DNA of 64,000 bases from contig JAUJOK010000005.1 of the NCBI GenBank assembly GCA_030447685.1, forward strand, positions 62,001-126,000, read 5' to 3'. Below, one piece after another: positions 26,721 to 34,300 of the stretch. Made by a program: the position numbers and the translations under genes. The notes under the pieces were generated by a model. That model was given only the letters and a program-made list of their open reading frames with translations. It ran no database searches and had not been told where the DNA came from. This DNA comes from Armatimonadaceae bacterium. Lineage in GTDB: Bacteria; Armatimonadota; Armatimonadia; Armatimonadales; Armatimonadaceae. Numbering within the stretch: the first letter of the stretch is position 1; each line of letters opens with the position of its first letter.

Positions 26721-27998
26721 TTAGAACGCTCCGCCCAGAAAGCCCTTCAGGACGCTGTAAAGATTGATCCCCGTAAAAATCTCCCCGATACCCAGTTTCT
26801 GCCCCACCTTCGGAACATAGACTATGTCCTTGGCAAGAATCTCCGGGTTATGGCGCGGGTCCTGGTCCTTCAGGTACTTTCCGAAGTCATAGACGGTCTT
26901 CGTGGACTTGCCGTTTACCTCGCGCAGCACGGCGATCTGGCCGATCTTGGCGACTCCCGTCGTTCCGCCGGCGTTGCCGATCACATCGATCAGATAGGTC
27001 TTACGGTCTTCGGGCATCCTCTGCTTGCGCGATCCGCCTGCCTCGCCGAAGACATAAACGTAGTTTTCACTCGGCGGGATGAACAGCAGGTCCTGGTCGC
27101 GCAGCTTCACATCGTCTGTGCCCTCGCCGGTCATCACTTCTTTAAGGTTAATCGGGATAACGATGTCCTCGGAAGACAGGTCGCCTTCGACCGCCTTGCG
27201 ATAGATGCGCGCATCACGCAGCGAGCCGGTAGCGCCAAGCGCCGTATAGTTGTATTGGATCTGGGTCAGTGCGCGGCGCAGGCCGAAGTGATGCTCGACT
27301 TCGTGAACCCCGCGAGGCCCTTCGCCCTGGACATACAGGCGGATCGTGCGCGGCGCATCCGCCACCACCGTGTCCCCCTCCAGCAGGGGGACGTTATCCG
27401 CCGCTTCGGGGTCGCTCAGAGCAGTGCTTAGCTTCACCGTTACCGGCGCGGGCCGCAGCGGATTGGTGATGGTCGCGGTGATTCGATCCAGCGGCGCGCG
27501 CGTCCCCCCGAGCGCCGCGATGACATTGGCAAGCCGCCAGTTCGGCAGCAGGCTGACCTCGCGGTTTTCAATGGCGTTGCCGCGCACGGTGACACGCCGC
27601 ATCCGCTGGGCCGTCACCGCCACCGTTACCTGGCCGGGCCGCAGACGAAAGACATGCTTCCAGCCCTTTGCCAGCGCGTCGGCGAGCGCGGCGGACGTTT
27701 TGCCCCGCGCAGACACCGGAGCGCGCAGACGCGGCAGGCGCACCATGCCGTCGGCGGGTATCAGCACCGTCATGGACACATCGGTGTGGCGTGGAACGTC
27801 TACCCGTATCGTGTCGCCGATGTCCAGCCGGTAATCGGCAGGCACGGAAGCCACGGCGTCGGGCAGATCGGAGGCGGCGGGAAGAGGAGCTTGCTGCGCC
27901 CGCGCGGCAATCGGGGTGGCGAGCAGCAGCGCCAAAGCCGAACAAACGGCAGCCCCCGGCAAAAGGGCCTTCAAAACGAAACGTGCGGAGCGAATCAT
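26721..27998 (-). CDS. Polysaccharide export protein, Wza-like (Poly_export and SLBB domains)
   Basis: A 425-residue secreted protein. The signal peptide has a hydrophobic core 'AVCSALALLLATPIAARA' near residues 17-34, without a lipobox cysteine at the expected place. The export domain starts 'ASVPADYRLDIGDTIRVDVPRHTDVSMTVLI', followed by 'GMVRLPRL..PVSARGKTSAALADAL', and later two or three SLBB-type beta-grasp repeats ('VTVRGNAIENREVSLLPNWRLANVIAALGG', 'VYVFGEAGGSRKQRMPEDRKTYLIDVIGNAGG'). It probably forms the outer-membrane or periplasmic channel. It overlaps the Wzz/kinase-like gene by four bases (ATGA). Confidence 0.9.
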   Translation of the reverse strand: MIRSARFVLKALLPGAAVCSALALLLATPIAARAQQAPLPAASDLPDAVASVPADYRLDIGDTIRVDVPRHTDVSMTVLIPADGMVRLPRLRAPVSARGKTSAALADALAKGWKHVFRLRPGQVTVAVTAQRMRRVTVRGNAIENREVSLLPNWRLANVIAALGGTRAPLDRITATITNPLRPAPVTVKLSTALSDPEAADNVPLLEGDTVVADAPRTIRLYVQGEGPRGVHEVEHHFGLRRALTQIQYNYTALGATGSLRDARIYRKAVEGDLSSEDIVIPINLKEVMTGEGTDDVKLRDQDLLFIPPSENYVYVFGEAGGSRKQRMPEDRKTYLIDVIGNAGGTTGVAKIGQIAVLREVNGKSTKTVYDFGKYLKDQDPRHNPEILAKDIVYVPKVGQKLGIGEIFTGINLYSVLKGFLGGAF

Positions 27999-30130
27999 AA
28001 GGCAGCTTCCTCCCGATCTTCCTGGTCCCAGGCGATAGCATCCGGCGTTTCGCCCAGAACAACGCCCAGTATCTGCGGCTGATAACCGTTCGTGAGCAGG
28101 CGGCGCGCGCGGGCGACGTGCTTATCCGGCAGAACGCCCGGCGGCGTTACCAATACCACCCCATCCGCCGCCCTTTGCAGCGGCGCGACGGCGGGAACGC
28201 TGTAAACGGACGGCCCGCTGACAATCAGCAGGTCGGTATCCTTTCGCAGATCGGCCAGCAGCGAGCGCATTCCGCGCTCCGTTACCGGCGTGGTGTCTTC
28301 CGGGGAACCGGCGGCGAGAAAGCGCAGATTATGATCCGCGCCGATATGGAGAATATCGTGGACGCGCGCCCGGCCCGCCAGAACATCGGCCATACCCGGT
28401 GCATCCGGCGCGCCGAACACATGGTTCAGGCGCGGGCAGGCCCGGTCGGCATCCACCAGCGTCACCCGCATACCATCGCGCACCAGAGTCGCCGTCAGCC
28501 GGGCCGCAACATTAGATGTGGTATCATCGGTGCGCGTGCCGACCAGAAGAACGACCGGCGCTCCCGCCCCGCCTTGATTTCGTGCGGCGGGACGCAGATG
28601 CAAAAGATTGTAGCCTGCCTCGCGCAGAGCGTCCTCGATAACCGATGCGGAAGCGTGTGCCGGAACCGGAAGCTCTGCGCCGGGGGGAGCCGCCAGCGCC
28701 ACCGGCACCTCGCCCAGCAGCGGAATGCCGCCCACGCGCGGCAGCCCTTCCGTGCCTTCCCTCCGGCCCGCCTCGGCGAAGTATTCCGCCAGAACCGCTG
28801 TGACCAGGCTCAGGAACAGCCCCAGAAACACGGCCAGCAATGTGTTCCGGACCGGTTTCGGGCTTATTGGGATCGGGTTGGCCCGCGCCCGCTCGAAAAG
28901 CCGCACGCTCGGCTCGGCAGTGGCACGGCGCACATCAATTTCGATGATGCCTGTACGCAGCTTCTCATGCGTAGCGACGGCGCTTGCCTGTTTTCGCACC
29001 AGATCCTCATACTGGCTTTTACGGGCCGCCAAAACCTTCTGCTCTTGTTCCAGCCGTTTCTGCTGCGCCTCGCTGAGCCGGATGCCTGTCTCACCCAGGG
29101 CGATAGCCGCCTCCGAGGCGATTAGCGCACTGACGGCAGTGGAATAATCGGGGTTACGAACAACGCTTTGCGACCCGTTAGAAAACTGTTGCTGCAAAGC
29201 GCGCTCTATCCCCTGCCCGACCGCCCGAATATCCTCATTGACCTCCTGAACTTCCTCGGATTCCTCGGTGAAATTTTCGAGGAGGTTTTGCTTTTTACGC
29301 TCCAGGCGGATCAGGTCCGTGGTGTACTCATCGATAATGGGGTTTTTGTTGCGGGCGTACCCGGAGACGATGGTCGGATCAATCGTCCGAAGCTGAGCCG
29401 TCACCTTTTCGCGCCGACGCTTTTCAAGTTCAAGCGCCTTGCGCTGATCGTCCAGGCTTACCCGCAGCGTGTTGATCTGACCCGCTTTGATGCTGAACAG
29501 CGAGGCCGGATCGGAGGTGCCCAGCTTTTCCATAAATCGGCGCAGGGCGCGTTCCGCCGCCTCTTTTTCCCGGCGCGCATTCTGCTGCGTCCGCACCAGT
29601 CGCTCCACAGCGGCGTAGGCGCTTCTTTCCCGCTCGGCCTTGTTATACTCGGCATAGACACCCGCCACCAGGTTGGCGATACGGGCGGCATCTTCCGCGC
29701 TGTCGGCCTGCACCCCAAGATCTAATATCTGCCCGCCCGGCGCAGTGCTCAGACGCAGCTTACCGGCCAGGTACTCCGGCGGATAGGGCAGATCTCCCTT
29801 GCGGATGACTTCGGTCAGAAGGGCGCGCGAACGGATATATTCCATCTGCGTGTCCATCGAGACGCCTTTGCTGTTTTGCAGCAGGTCCATCAGATTGGAA
29901 GGAAGCGAGCCGCCGCGTGACGGATCGTCGATGAGGACGCGCGCCTGTGACTCGTAAACACGCTTCATGCGGGAAGTAAGAGCGACTGTGGCGCTGACGA
30001 CCACCAAAAACGTGATCGCGGCTATCTTCCAGCGGCGGCGCAGGATAAGCGCTACATCACGCCCGCTGATGGGTGGCGGCGATTTTATTTCGTCCAATTC
30101 ACCTGGCTCCGTTCCCGGCCTGACGGACAC
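27995..30130 (-). CDS. Polysaccharide co-polymerase with degenerate BY-kinase domain (Wzz/Wzc-like)
   Basis: A 711-residue inner-membrane protein. It has a first membrane helix ('WKIAAITFLVVVSATVAL') near residue 35, a long periplasmic coiled-coil region typical of Wzz ('LEKRRREKVTAQLRTIDP', 'LEQEQKVLAARKSQYEDLVRKQ'), and a second helix ('TLLAVFLGLFLSLVTAVLAEYF') near residue 430. The cytoplasmic end resembles a BY-kinase ('VVLLVGTRTDDTTSNVAARLTATLVRDGMRVTLVDADRACPRL'), but the Walker A lysine is missing, the Walker B has Ser where Asp is normal ('LLIVSGPSV'), and there is no C-terminal Tyr cluster. I infer a chain-length regulator without kinase activity. It is the first gene of the locus. 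Confidence 0.88.
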   Translation of the reverse strand: MSVRPGTEPGELDEIKSPPPISGRDVALILRRRWKIAAITFLVVVSATVALTSRMKRVYESQARVLIDDPSRGGSLPSNLMDLLQNSKGVSMDTQMEYIRSRALLTEVIRKGDLPYPPEYLAGKLRLSTAPGGQILDLGVQADSAEDAARIANLVAGVYAEYNKAERERSAYAAVERLVRTQQNARREKEAAERALRRFMEKLGTSDPASLFSIKAGQINTLRVSLDDQRKALELEKRRREKVTAQLRTIDPTIVSGYARNKNPIIDEYTTDLIRLERKKQNLLENFTEESEEVQEVNEDIRAVGQGIERALQQQFSNGSQSVVRNPDYSTAVSALIASEAAIALGETGIRLSEAQQKRLEQEQKVLAARKSQYEDLVRKQASAVATHEKLRTGIIEIDVRRATAEPSVRLFERARANPIPISPKPVRNTLLAVFLGLFLSLVTAVLAEYFAEAGRREGTEGLPRVGGIPLLGEVPVALAAPPGAELPVPAHASASVIEDALREAGYNLLHLRPAARNQGGAGAPVVLLVGTRTDDTTSNVAARLTATLVRDGMRVTLVDADRACPRLNHVFGAPDAPGMADVLAGRARVHDILHIGADHNLRFLAAGSPEDTTPVTERGMRSLLADLRKDTDLLIVSGPSVYSVPAVAPLQRAADGVVLVTPPGVLPDKHVARARRLLTNGYQPQILGVVLGETPDAIAWDQEDREEAAL

Positions 30131-30181
30131 CGCCGCGAGGATCGGCGCAAATGCGGGGCATCAGTAGAAGGCATTCGCGCC

Positions 30182-30211
30182 AGTATATCACAGCACAAAA
30201 GGCGGCGTCAA
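30182..30211 (-). promoter_or_regulatory. Promoter at the head of the polysaccharide locus
   Basis: On the minus strand: TTGACG (30211-30206), 18-base spacer, TATACT (30187-30182). The start point would be near 30175, 45 bases before the co-polymerase gene. No other comparably good promoter was noticed until the end of the minus-strand run. Confidence 0.6.
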
Positions 30212-30234
30212 GCAAATGAACGCGCTGCTGCTAC

Positions 30235-30633
30235 TCATATTGAGTTGTTGTCAGTTGATTTACTTTGCGGGACGAAGTAAGTTGCACCCTGAGTGGGTGT
30301 TTCCCATACCTGGACTCGATCCACACGCCCCCGCTGCCACGGATGCGCGGCCAGACCATCACCAATCAGACGAGCGATATTTTCCGTGGACGGGCTGAGT
30401 TGAGCGAACTCCGGCAGGTCGTTGAGGCAATAGTGATCCAGTCGGTCGAGGATTGCATTCAGCGCCTTCTTAATGTCGCCGAAGTCCTCCATCATGCCGC
30501 TCTCATCCAACTGTTCCCCGCGCAGAAATACCAGAATGCGGTAGTTGTGACCATGCAGCCGCTCGCACGGCCCGTTGTAGTCACGCAGATAGTGCGCGGC
30601 AGCGATGGTTTTTTCTACCACAAGCTCAAACAT
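30235..30633 (-). CDS. queD: 6-carboxytetrahydropterin synthase QueD
   Basis: A 132-residue protein of the QueD/PTPS-like family, which makes 6-carboxy-tetrahydropterin for queuosine synthesis. The zinc ligands are in 'AAHYL' and 'LHGHNYRI' (the HxH pair), and 'MMEDFGDIKKALNAILDRLDHYCLND' plus 'PSTENIARLIG' are family motifs. The catalytic Cys lies in 'GPCERLHGHNY'. The start at 30633 ('MFELVVEK') follows the panD stop by 10 bases, so it is translated from the same message. QueG, the last enzyme of the pathway, is at 4290. Confidence 0.92.
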   Translation of the reverse strand: MFELVVEKTIAAAHYLRDYNGPCERLHGHNYRILVFLRGEQLDESGMMEDFGDIKKALNAILDRLDHYCLNDLPEFAQLSPSTENIARLIGDGLAAHPWQRGRVDRVQVWETPTQGATYFVPQSKSTDNNSI

Positions 30634-30643
30634 AAGAGGTATT

Positions 30644-30991
30644 TCAGGCGTAGCCGGTGAATCGGTTTTCGTCGTCCACCAGGGCGACTTGCGCCGTAAC
30701 TGGCTCGTCGGCGAAGATGAATGCGGCAATGATGATCTTATGGCCGACCTCACAGCGCAGCGCGGCTGGCCCGTTCATGCAGACCGTGCCCGTGGCGCGC
30801 GGTCCGGCAATCGTATAGGTTTGCAGGCGTTCGCCGTTCGTGACGTTCCAAACGTGAACAAGTTCGCCGGGAATCATGCCTGCTCGGTCCAGCAGGTCCT
30901 CATCGATAGTGATGGAACCCACATAATTGATGTCCGCCTCGGTGACGGTAGCGCGGTGAATCTTGGACGAAAGTAGCTGCCGCAGTCGCAT
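30644..30991 (-). CDS. panD: Aspartate 1-decarboxylase PanD proenzyme
   Basis: A 115-residue pyruvoyl enzyme that makes beta-alanine for pantothenate and CoA. The self-cleavage site is clear in 'INYVGSITIDEDLLD' (Gly-Ser), with 'HVWNVTNGERLQTYTI' and 'MNGPAALRCEVGHKIIIAAF' further on. Length is as in the family. It leads a two-gene unit with queD. A plausible promoter lies upstream on the minus strand (TTGCGG, 17 bases, TAGTAT), reading divergently from apt. Confidence 0.96.
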   Translation of the reverse strand: MRLRQLLSSKIHRATVTEADINYVGSITIDEDLLDRAGMIPGELVHVWNVTNGERLQTYTIAGPRATGTVCMNGPAALRCEVGHKIIIAAFIFADEPVTAQVALVDDENRFTGYA

Positions 30992-31119
30992 CCGCTTCTC
31001 CGTGAGCTATACTACCCCAGGGCAGGCGAATCCGCAAGCGCGCAGGAAATCAACCCGCGCGCCGAAGAGATGCCCGGTCACCGCCGCCCACCCAGCCCAG
31101 CGCAAGGAGAATATGCTTC

Positions 31120-31641
31120 GTGAGCGACCTGAAGGCCGTTTCTCTTATCCGCGACGTTCCGGATTTCCCGCAGCCCGGTATCCTGTTCAAGGACATCACG
31201 CCGGTGCTGGCGGACGCCGAAGCGTTCCGCGAAGTGGTGGATCGTTTAACGCAGGCGGCGCGAAAGTTCCAGCCCGACCTTATTGTAGGTATCGAATCAC
31301 GCGGGTTTCTGCTCGGCGCGCCCATCGCCTACCAGCTTCAACTCGGCCTTGCGCCGGTCCGTAAGCTGGGCAAGCTGCCCTATGACCGCATTGCCGCCGA
31401 GTATGCGCTGGAATATGGGACAAACACCGTGGAAATGCATACGGACGCCGTGAAGCCGGGGCAGCGCGTGGTGATAGTGGACGACTTGCTGGCGACGGGC
31501 GGCACGGCGGCGGCGGCGGCGACCCTGGTGGAGCAGCTTGGCGGTACGGTGGCCGGTTACTGCTTTCTGGTGGAGCTTTCCTTTCTTCAAGGCCGCGAAA
31601 AGCTGCCGGGCCACCATATTGACGCACTGATCGCGTATTAA
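31120..31641 (+). CDS. apt: Adenine phosphoribosyltransferase
   Basis: A 173-residue purine salvage enzyme joining adenine and PRPP to give AMP. It has the opening 'LIRDVPDFPQPGILFKDITPVLAD', 'IVGIESRGFLLGAPIAYQL' and the PRPP loop 'VVIVDDLLATGGTAAA'. The start is GTG at 31120, with AAGGAG twelve bases upstream; the homologous N-terminus begins here. It is divergent from panD. Confidence 0.96.
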   Translation: MSDLKAVSLIRDVPDFPQPGILFKDITPVLADAEAFREVVDRLTQAARKFQPDLIVGIESRGFLLGAPIAYQLQLGLAPVRKLGKLPYDRIAAEYALEYGTNTVEMHTDAVKPGQRVVIVDDLLATGGTAAAAATLVEQLGGTVAGYCFLVELSFLQGREKLPGHHIDALIAY

Positions 31642-31673
31642 GGCATCAACCGGCGGGCGGGTCAATAACCTGC

Positions 31674-32193
31674 TTAAATAGCCGCCTCGTTCCGGCCTGC
31701 CCAGAGTACCCCGTTACGCAGCACACGGCGCACTTCGGTCTGATAGAAGACGGGGAAGGTTTCGTGACCGGCGCGGAAGTAGAACACGCGGCCATAATCG
31801 AATGTCCAGGTGACGCGCTGTATGACGCGCGTCCCATCCTTGGATTAAACACCATCGAATACCACCGTCTCGGGCGGAGGCGCTACAAACGTGCCGGAAC
31901 AGCGCTCGTCTTCAGGGATGATAAAATCAGTGATGCCACGCGCAATGGGATGATCGGGCGCAGCCACCAGAACGCTGTGCGACTCGCCCAGGATCTGCGC
32001 GCCTCCCGTCCAGTAACCCAGCGTGTTCGATGCCGGCGCACCCCGGAGAGGCCAATAAGCCCAGACCCGTCATCACGCCGCCGCCCGCCGCCAGCAGCCC
32101 CGCCTGACGCAGGAATCCGCGCCGTGAGATCGCCGCGTCTAACGGCCCGTCTTTTTGCGGCGGCACCGGTTCGAGGTTTTCTTCTTTACGCAT
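31674..32193 (-). pseudogene. Remnant of a Tat-exported ThuA-domain protein
   Basis: The 5' part from the ATG at 32193 encodes a clear Tat signal ('SRRGFLRQAGLLAAGGGVMTG'). Shifting frame after 'LLASPGCA' gives a ThuA-domain tail: 'NTLGYWTGGAQILGESHSVLVAAPDHPIARGITDF', then an in-frame TAA after 'VVFDGV', then 'GRVFYFRAGHETFPVFYQTEVRRVLRNGVLWA'. The N-terminal two-thirds of the domain is absent. The deletion, frame change and internal stop together point to true decay rather than a sequencing slip. Intact relatives are putative sugar-metabolising or sugar-binding proteins. Confidence 0.7.
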
Positions 32194-32354
32194 CCTGTAT
32201 CTGTCCTCGCTGAAAGTATACCTGAACCTGACATCCTGGGGACGTCTGCGCGCGACGGCATGTACCATAGGCATCACTGACCGTTCATGCCAGGAGGTGA
32301 TAAAGACCGCTCTGTTCAACTTGAATGTCACATTGCCTCCCCTGCCTGAAGTTG

Positions 32355-33491
32355 ATGAGCACAGTGACGATTGCAACTATTCTGAATAAGCTGGACACCA
32401 TCGCTCCGCCGCATCTTGCGCTGGAAAATGATCCCGTCGGACTTCTGGTCGGCGATCCTGCCGCGCCTGTGGCACAGGTTGTCGTTGCCCTGGATGCGAC
32501 CCGCGCCGTCGCTGAGGGGGCAGCGGCGCGCGGGGCCAGCCTTGTTATCGCGCACCACCCGTTGATCTACCACCCGCTGAAAAGCGTACGCGAAGACGAT
32601 CCCATCGGCGCGGTGGTTCTTGCCTGCGCGCGGGCGCAGATCGCCGTGGCGGCGGCCCACACGAATTGGGACGTAGCGCAGGGTGGCATCAATGACGTGC
32701 TGGCCAGTCTGCTGGGGCTGATTGAAACCCGTGTTCTGCGCGTCACCCATCGCGAGCCGCTGATGAAGGTCGCCGTATTCGTGCCGCCCGACCACCGTGA
32801 GCGCGTGCTGGAGGCGATGGCCGCCGAGGGCGCGGGCGCTGTCGGGCAGTACGACCGGTGCGCGTTCACCACGCCGGGCATGGGCACATTTCGCCCCCTG
32901 CCCGGCGCGCAGCCCTATGTCGGCACTATCGGGCAGCCGGAAGCCGTGAACGAGGAGCGGCTGGAGATGATCGTGCCGGAGCCGAAATGGCGCGTGGTCG
33001 TCGCGGCCATGAAGCAGGCGCATCCCTACGAAGAGGTCGCCTATGATGTCTATCCGCTGGTGAACACGGCGAAGGAGGAGGGCATCGGACGGATCGGGTC
33101 GCTGCCTCACGCGCTTTCGGCGGAGGCGTTTCATCAGCAGGTCAAAGAGACGCTCGGATTTCCCGAAGTTCGCATGATCGGCCCCCGAAACCGTGACGTG
33201 CGTACCGTGGCCGTGTGCGGCGGCGCAGGCGCATTTCTGATGACCGACGCTCTGGCGGCGGGAGCGGACGCCTTTGTGACCGCCGATGTGCGCCACCATG
33301 AGTTTGTCGAAGCCGAAGCGCGCGGCCTGCTTCTTCTGGATGCCGGGCACGCCGCCACGGAAACACCGGGAACACAGGAACTGGCCCGCCGCCTTGCCTG
33401 GGCACTCGCCGCCGACACCGTTCCGGTCACATTCCTGACCCCCGACGGTCAGGAAGCAGCAGCCGCGCCCGACGAAGCCACATCCCAATGA
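32355..33491 (+). CDS. Nif3-like dinuclear metal center protein (GTP cyclohydrolase I type 2 homologue)
   Basis: A 378-residue Nif3/YbgI-family protein with the large central insert seen in many bacterial members. Metal-binding elements are 'LVIAHHPLIYHPLK' (HHP), 'AAHTNWDVAQGGINDVLA' and, near the C-terminus, 'GADAFVTADVRHHEFVEA' and 'LDAGHAATE'. The start at 32355 ('MSTVTIATIL') matches the family. The true reaction is unknown. It overlaps the following ABC ATPase by four bases (ATGA). Confidence 0.92.
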   Translation: MSTVTIATILNKLDTIAPPHLALENDPVGLLVGDPAAPVAQVVVALDATRAVAEGAAARGASLVIAHHPLIYHPLKSVREDDPIGAVVLACARAQIAVAAAHTNWDVAQGGINDVLASLLGLIETRVLRVTHREPLMKVAVFVPPDHRERVLEAMAAEGAGAVGQYDRCAFTTPGMGTFRPLPGAQPYVGTIGQPEAVNEERLEMIVPEPKWRVVVAAMKQAHPYEEVAYDVYPLVNTAKEEGIGRIGSLPHALSAEAFHQQVKETLGFPEVRMIGPRNRDVRTVAVCGGAGAFLMTDALAAGADAFVTADVRHHEFVEAEARGLLLLDAGHAATETPGTQELARRLAWALAADTVPVTFLTPDGQEAAAAPDEATSQ

Positions 33492-34300
33492 TCGAAGTCC
33501 GTCAACTGAGCAAGTCGTTTGAAGACCCGGACGGCGGACAGGTGGCGGCGGTGACGGACGCCACGCTTTCCTGCGCGGCGGGCGAGATATACGGTCTGCT
33601 CGGTCCCAATGGCGCGGGCAAGACCACCACGCTGCGCTGTCTGGCGACCATTCTGACCCCGACAGGAGGCGCGGCGACCATCGCGGGGCATGACCTTCTG
33701 CAGGAGCCGGAAGCGGTGCGCCGCAGCATCGGCTTCCTTTCTACGACCACCGGCCTGTACGCCCGCCTGACCCCGCGCGAAACACTGCGCTTTTACGGAG
33801 TTCTGAACGGCTTGAACAAGGAGATTCTGGACACGCGCGTCGAGGAGGTGCTGCGTCTTTTCGACATCACCACCTACGCGGACCGCCCCAACGACCGGCT
33901 TTCGACCGGCATGAAGCAGCGCGTCTCATTGGCGCGCGCCGTGGTTCACGACCCGCCGGTGCTTATTCTGGACGAGCCGACGACCGGCCTCGATCCGCTG
34001 GTCAGCCGCACGGTGGAAGAGGCGGTGCAGAGTCTGGCGCAGGGGGGCAAGTGCATTCTGCTGTCCACGCATCTGCTGGGGCAGGCCGAGGAGATGTGCA
34101 CACGCCTGGGGCTTATCGCGAACGGGCGCGTCGTCGCCGAGGGCACCATCGCCGAGCTATGCGCCCTCACCGGTACCGCAACGTTGCGCCAGGCGTTCTT
34201 CTCCCTCATGGATGCTAACTCCCCCTTCCCTTCAGGGAGGGGGGCAGGGGGGGTAGGCCCGGCGCAGACAGGATCGGAGGGCGGCGTGCATGCGGCTTGA
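33488..34300 (+). CDS. ABC transporter ATP-binding protein (NatA-like)
   Basis: A 270-residue ATPase: Walker A 'GPNGAGKTTTL', Q-loop region 'FLSTTTGLYARLTPRE', signature 'LSTGMKQRVSLARA', Walker B 'VLILDEPTTGLDP', switch His in 'LLSTHLLGQ'. It pairs with the permease that follows and overlaps it by 11 bases. The last 29 residues ('DANSPFPSGRGAGGVGPA' and on) are encoded by a GC-rich inverted repeat at 34213-34257 and are not part of the normal fold. NatAB-type systems export sodium or other substrates; the substrate here is unknown. Confidence 0.92.
   Translation: MIEVRQLSKSFEDPDGGQVAAVTDATLSCAAGEIYGLLGPNGAGKTTTLRCLATILTPTGGAATIAGHDLLQEPEAVRRSIGFLSTTTGLYARLTPRETLRFYGVLNGLNKEILDTRVEEVLRLFDITTYADRPNDRLSTGMKQRVSLARAVVHDPPVLILDEPTTGLDPLVSRTVEEAVQSLAQGGKCILLSTHLLGQAEEMCTRLGLIANGRVVAEGTIAELCALTGTATLRQAFFSLMDANSPFPSGRGAGGVGPAQTGSEGGVHAA
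34213..34257. repeat. Short GC-rich inverted repeat at the end of the ABC ATPase gene
   Basis: CTCCCCCTTCCCTTCAGGGAGGGGGGCAGGGGG forms a hairpin (CTCCC with GGGAG) with C- and G-rich flanks. It resembles an arm of the family A elements at 4544 and 52479 but lacks their core, so relation is uncertain. It is translated as the C-terminal tail of the ATPase. Confidence 0.5.

Noticed and set aside
30235-30753. Longer QueD starting at 30753
   Set aside because: The extra 40 residues overlap panD and are low-complexity; the family begins at 'MFELVVEK'.
31050-31325. Minus-strand frame between panD and apt
   Set aside because: It is the antisense of apt and carries no recognisable motif.
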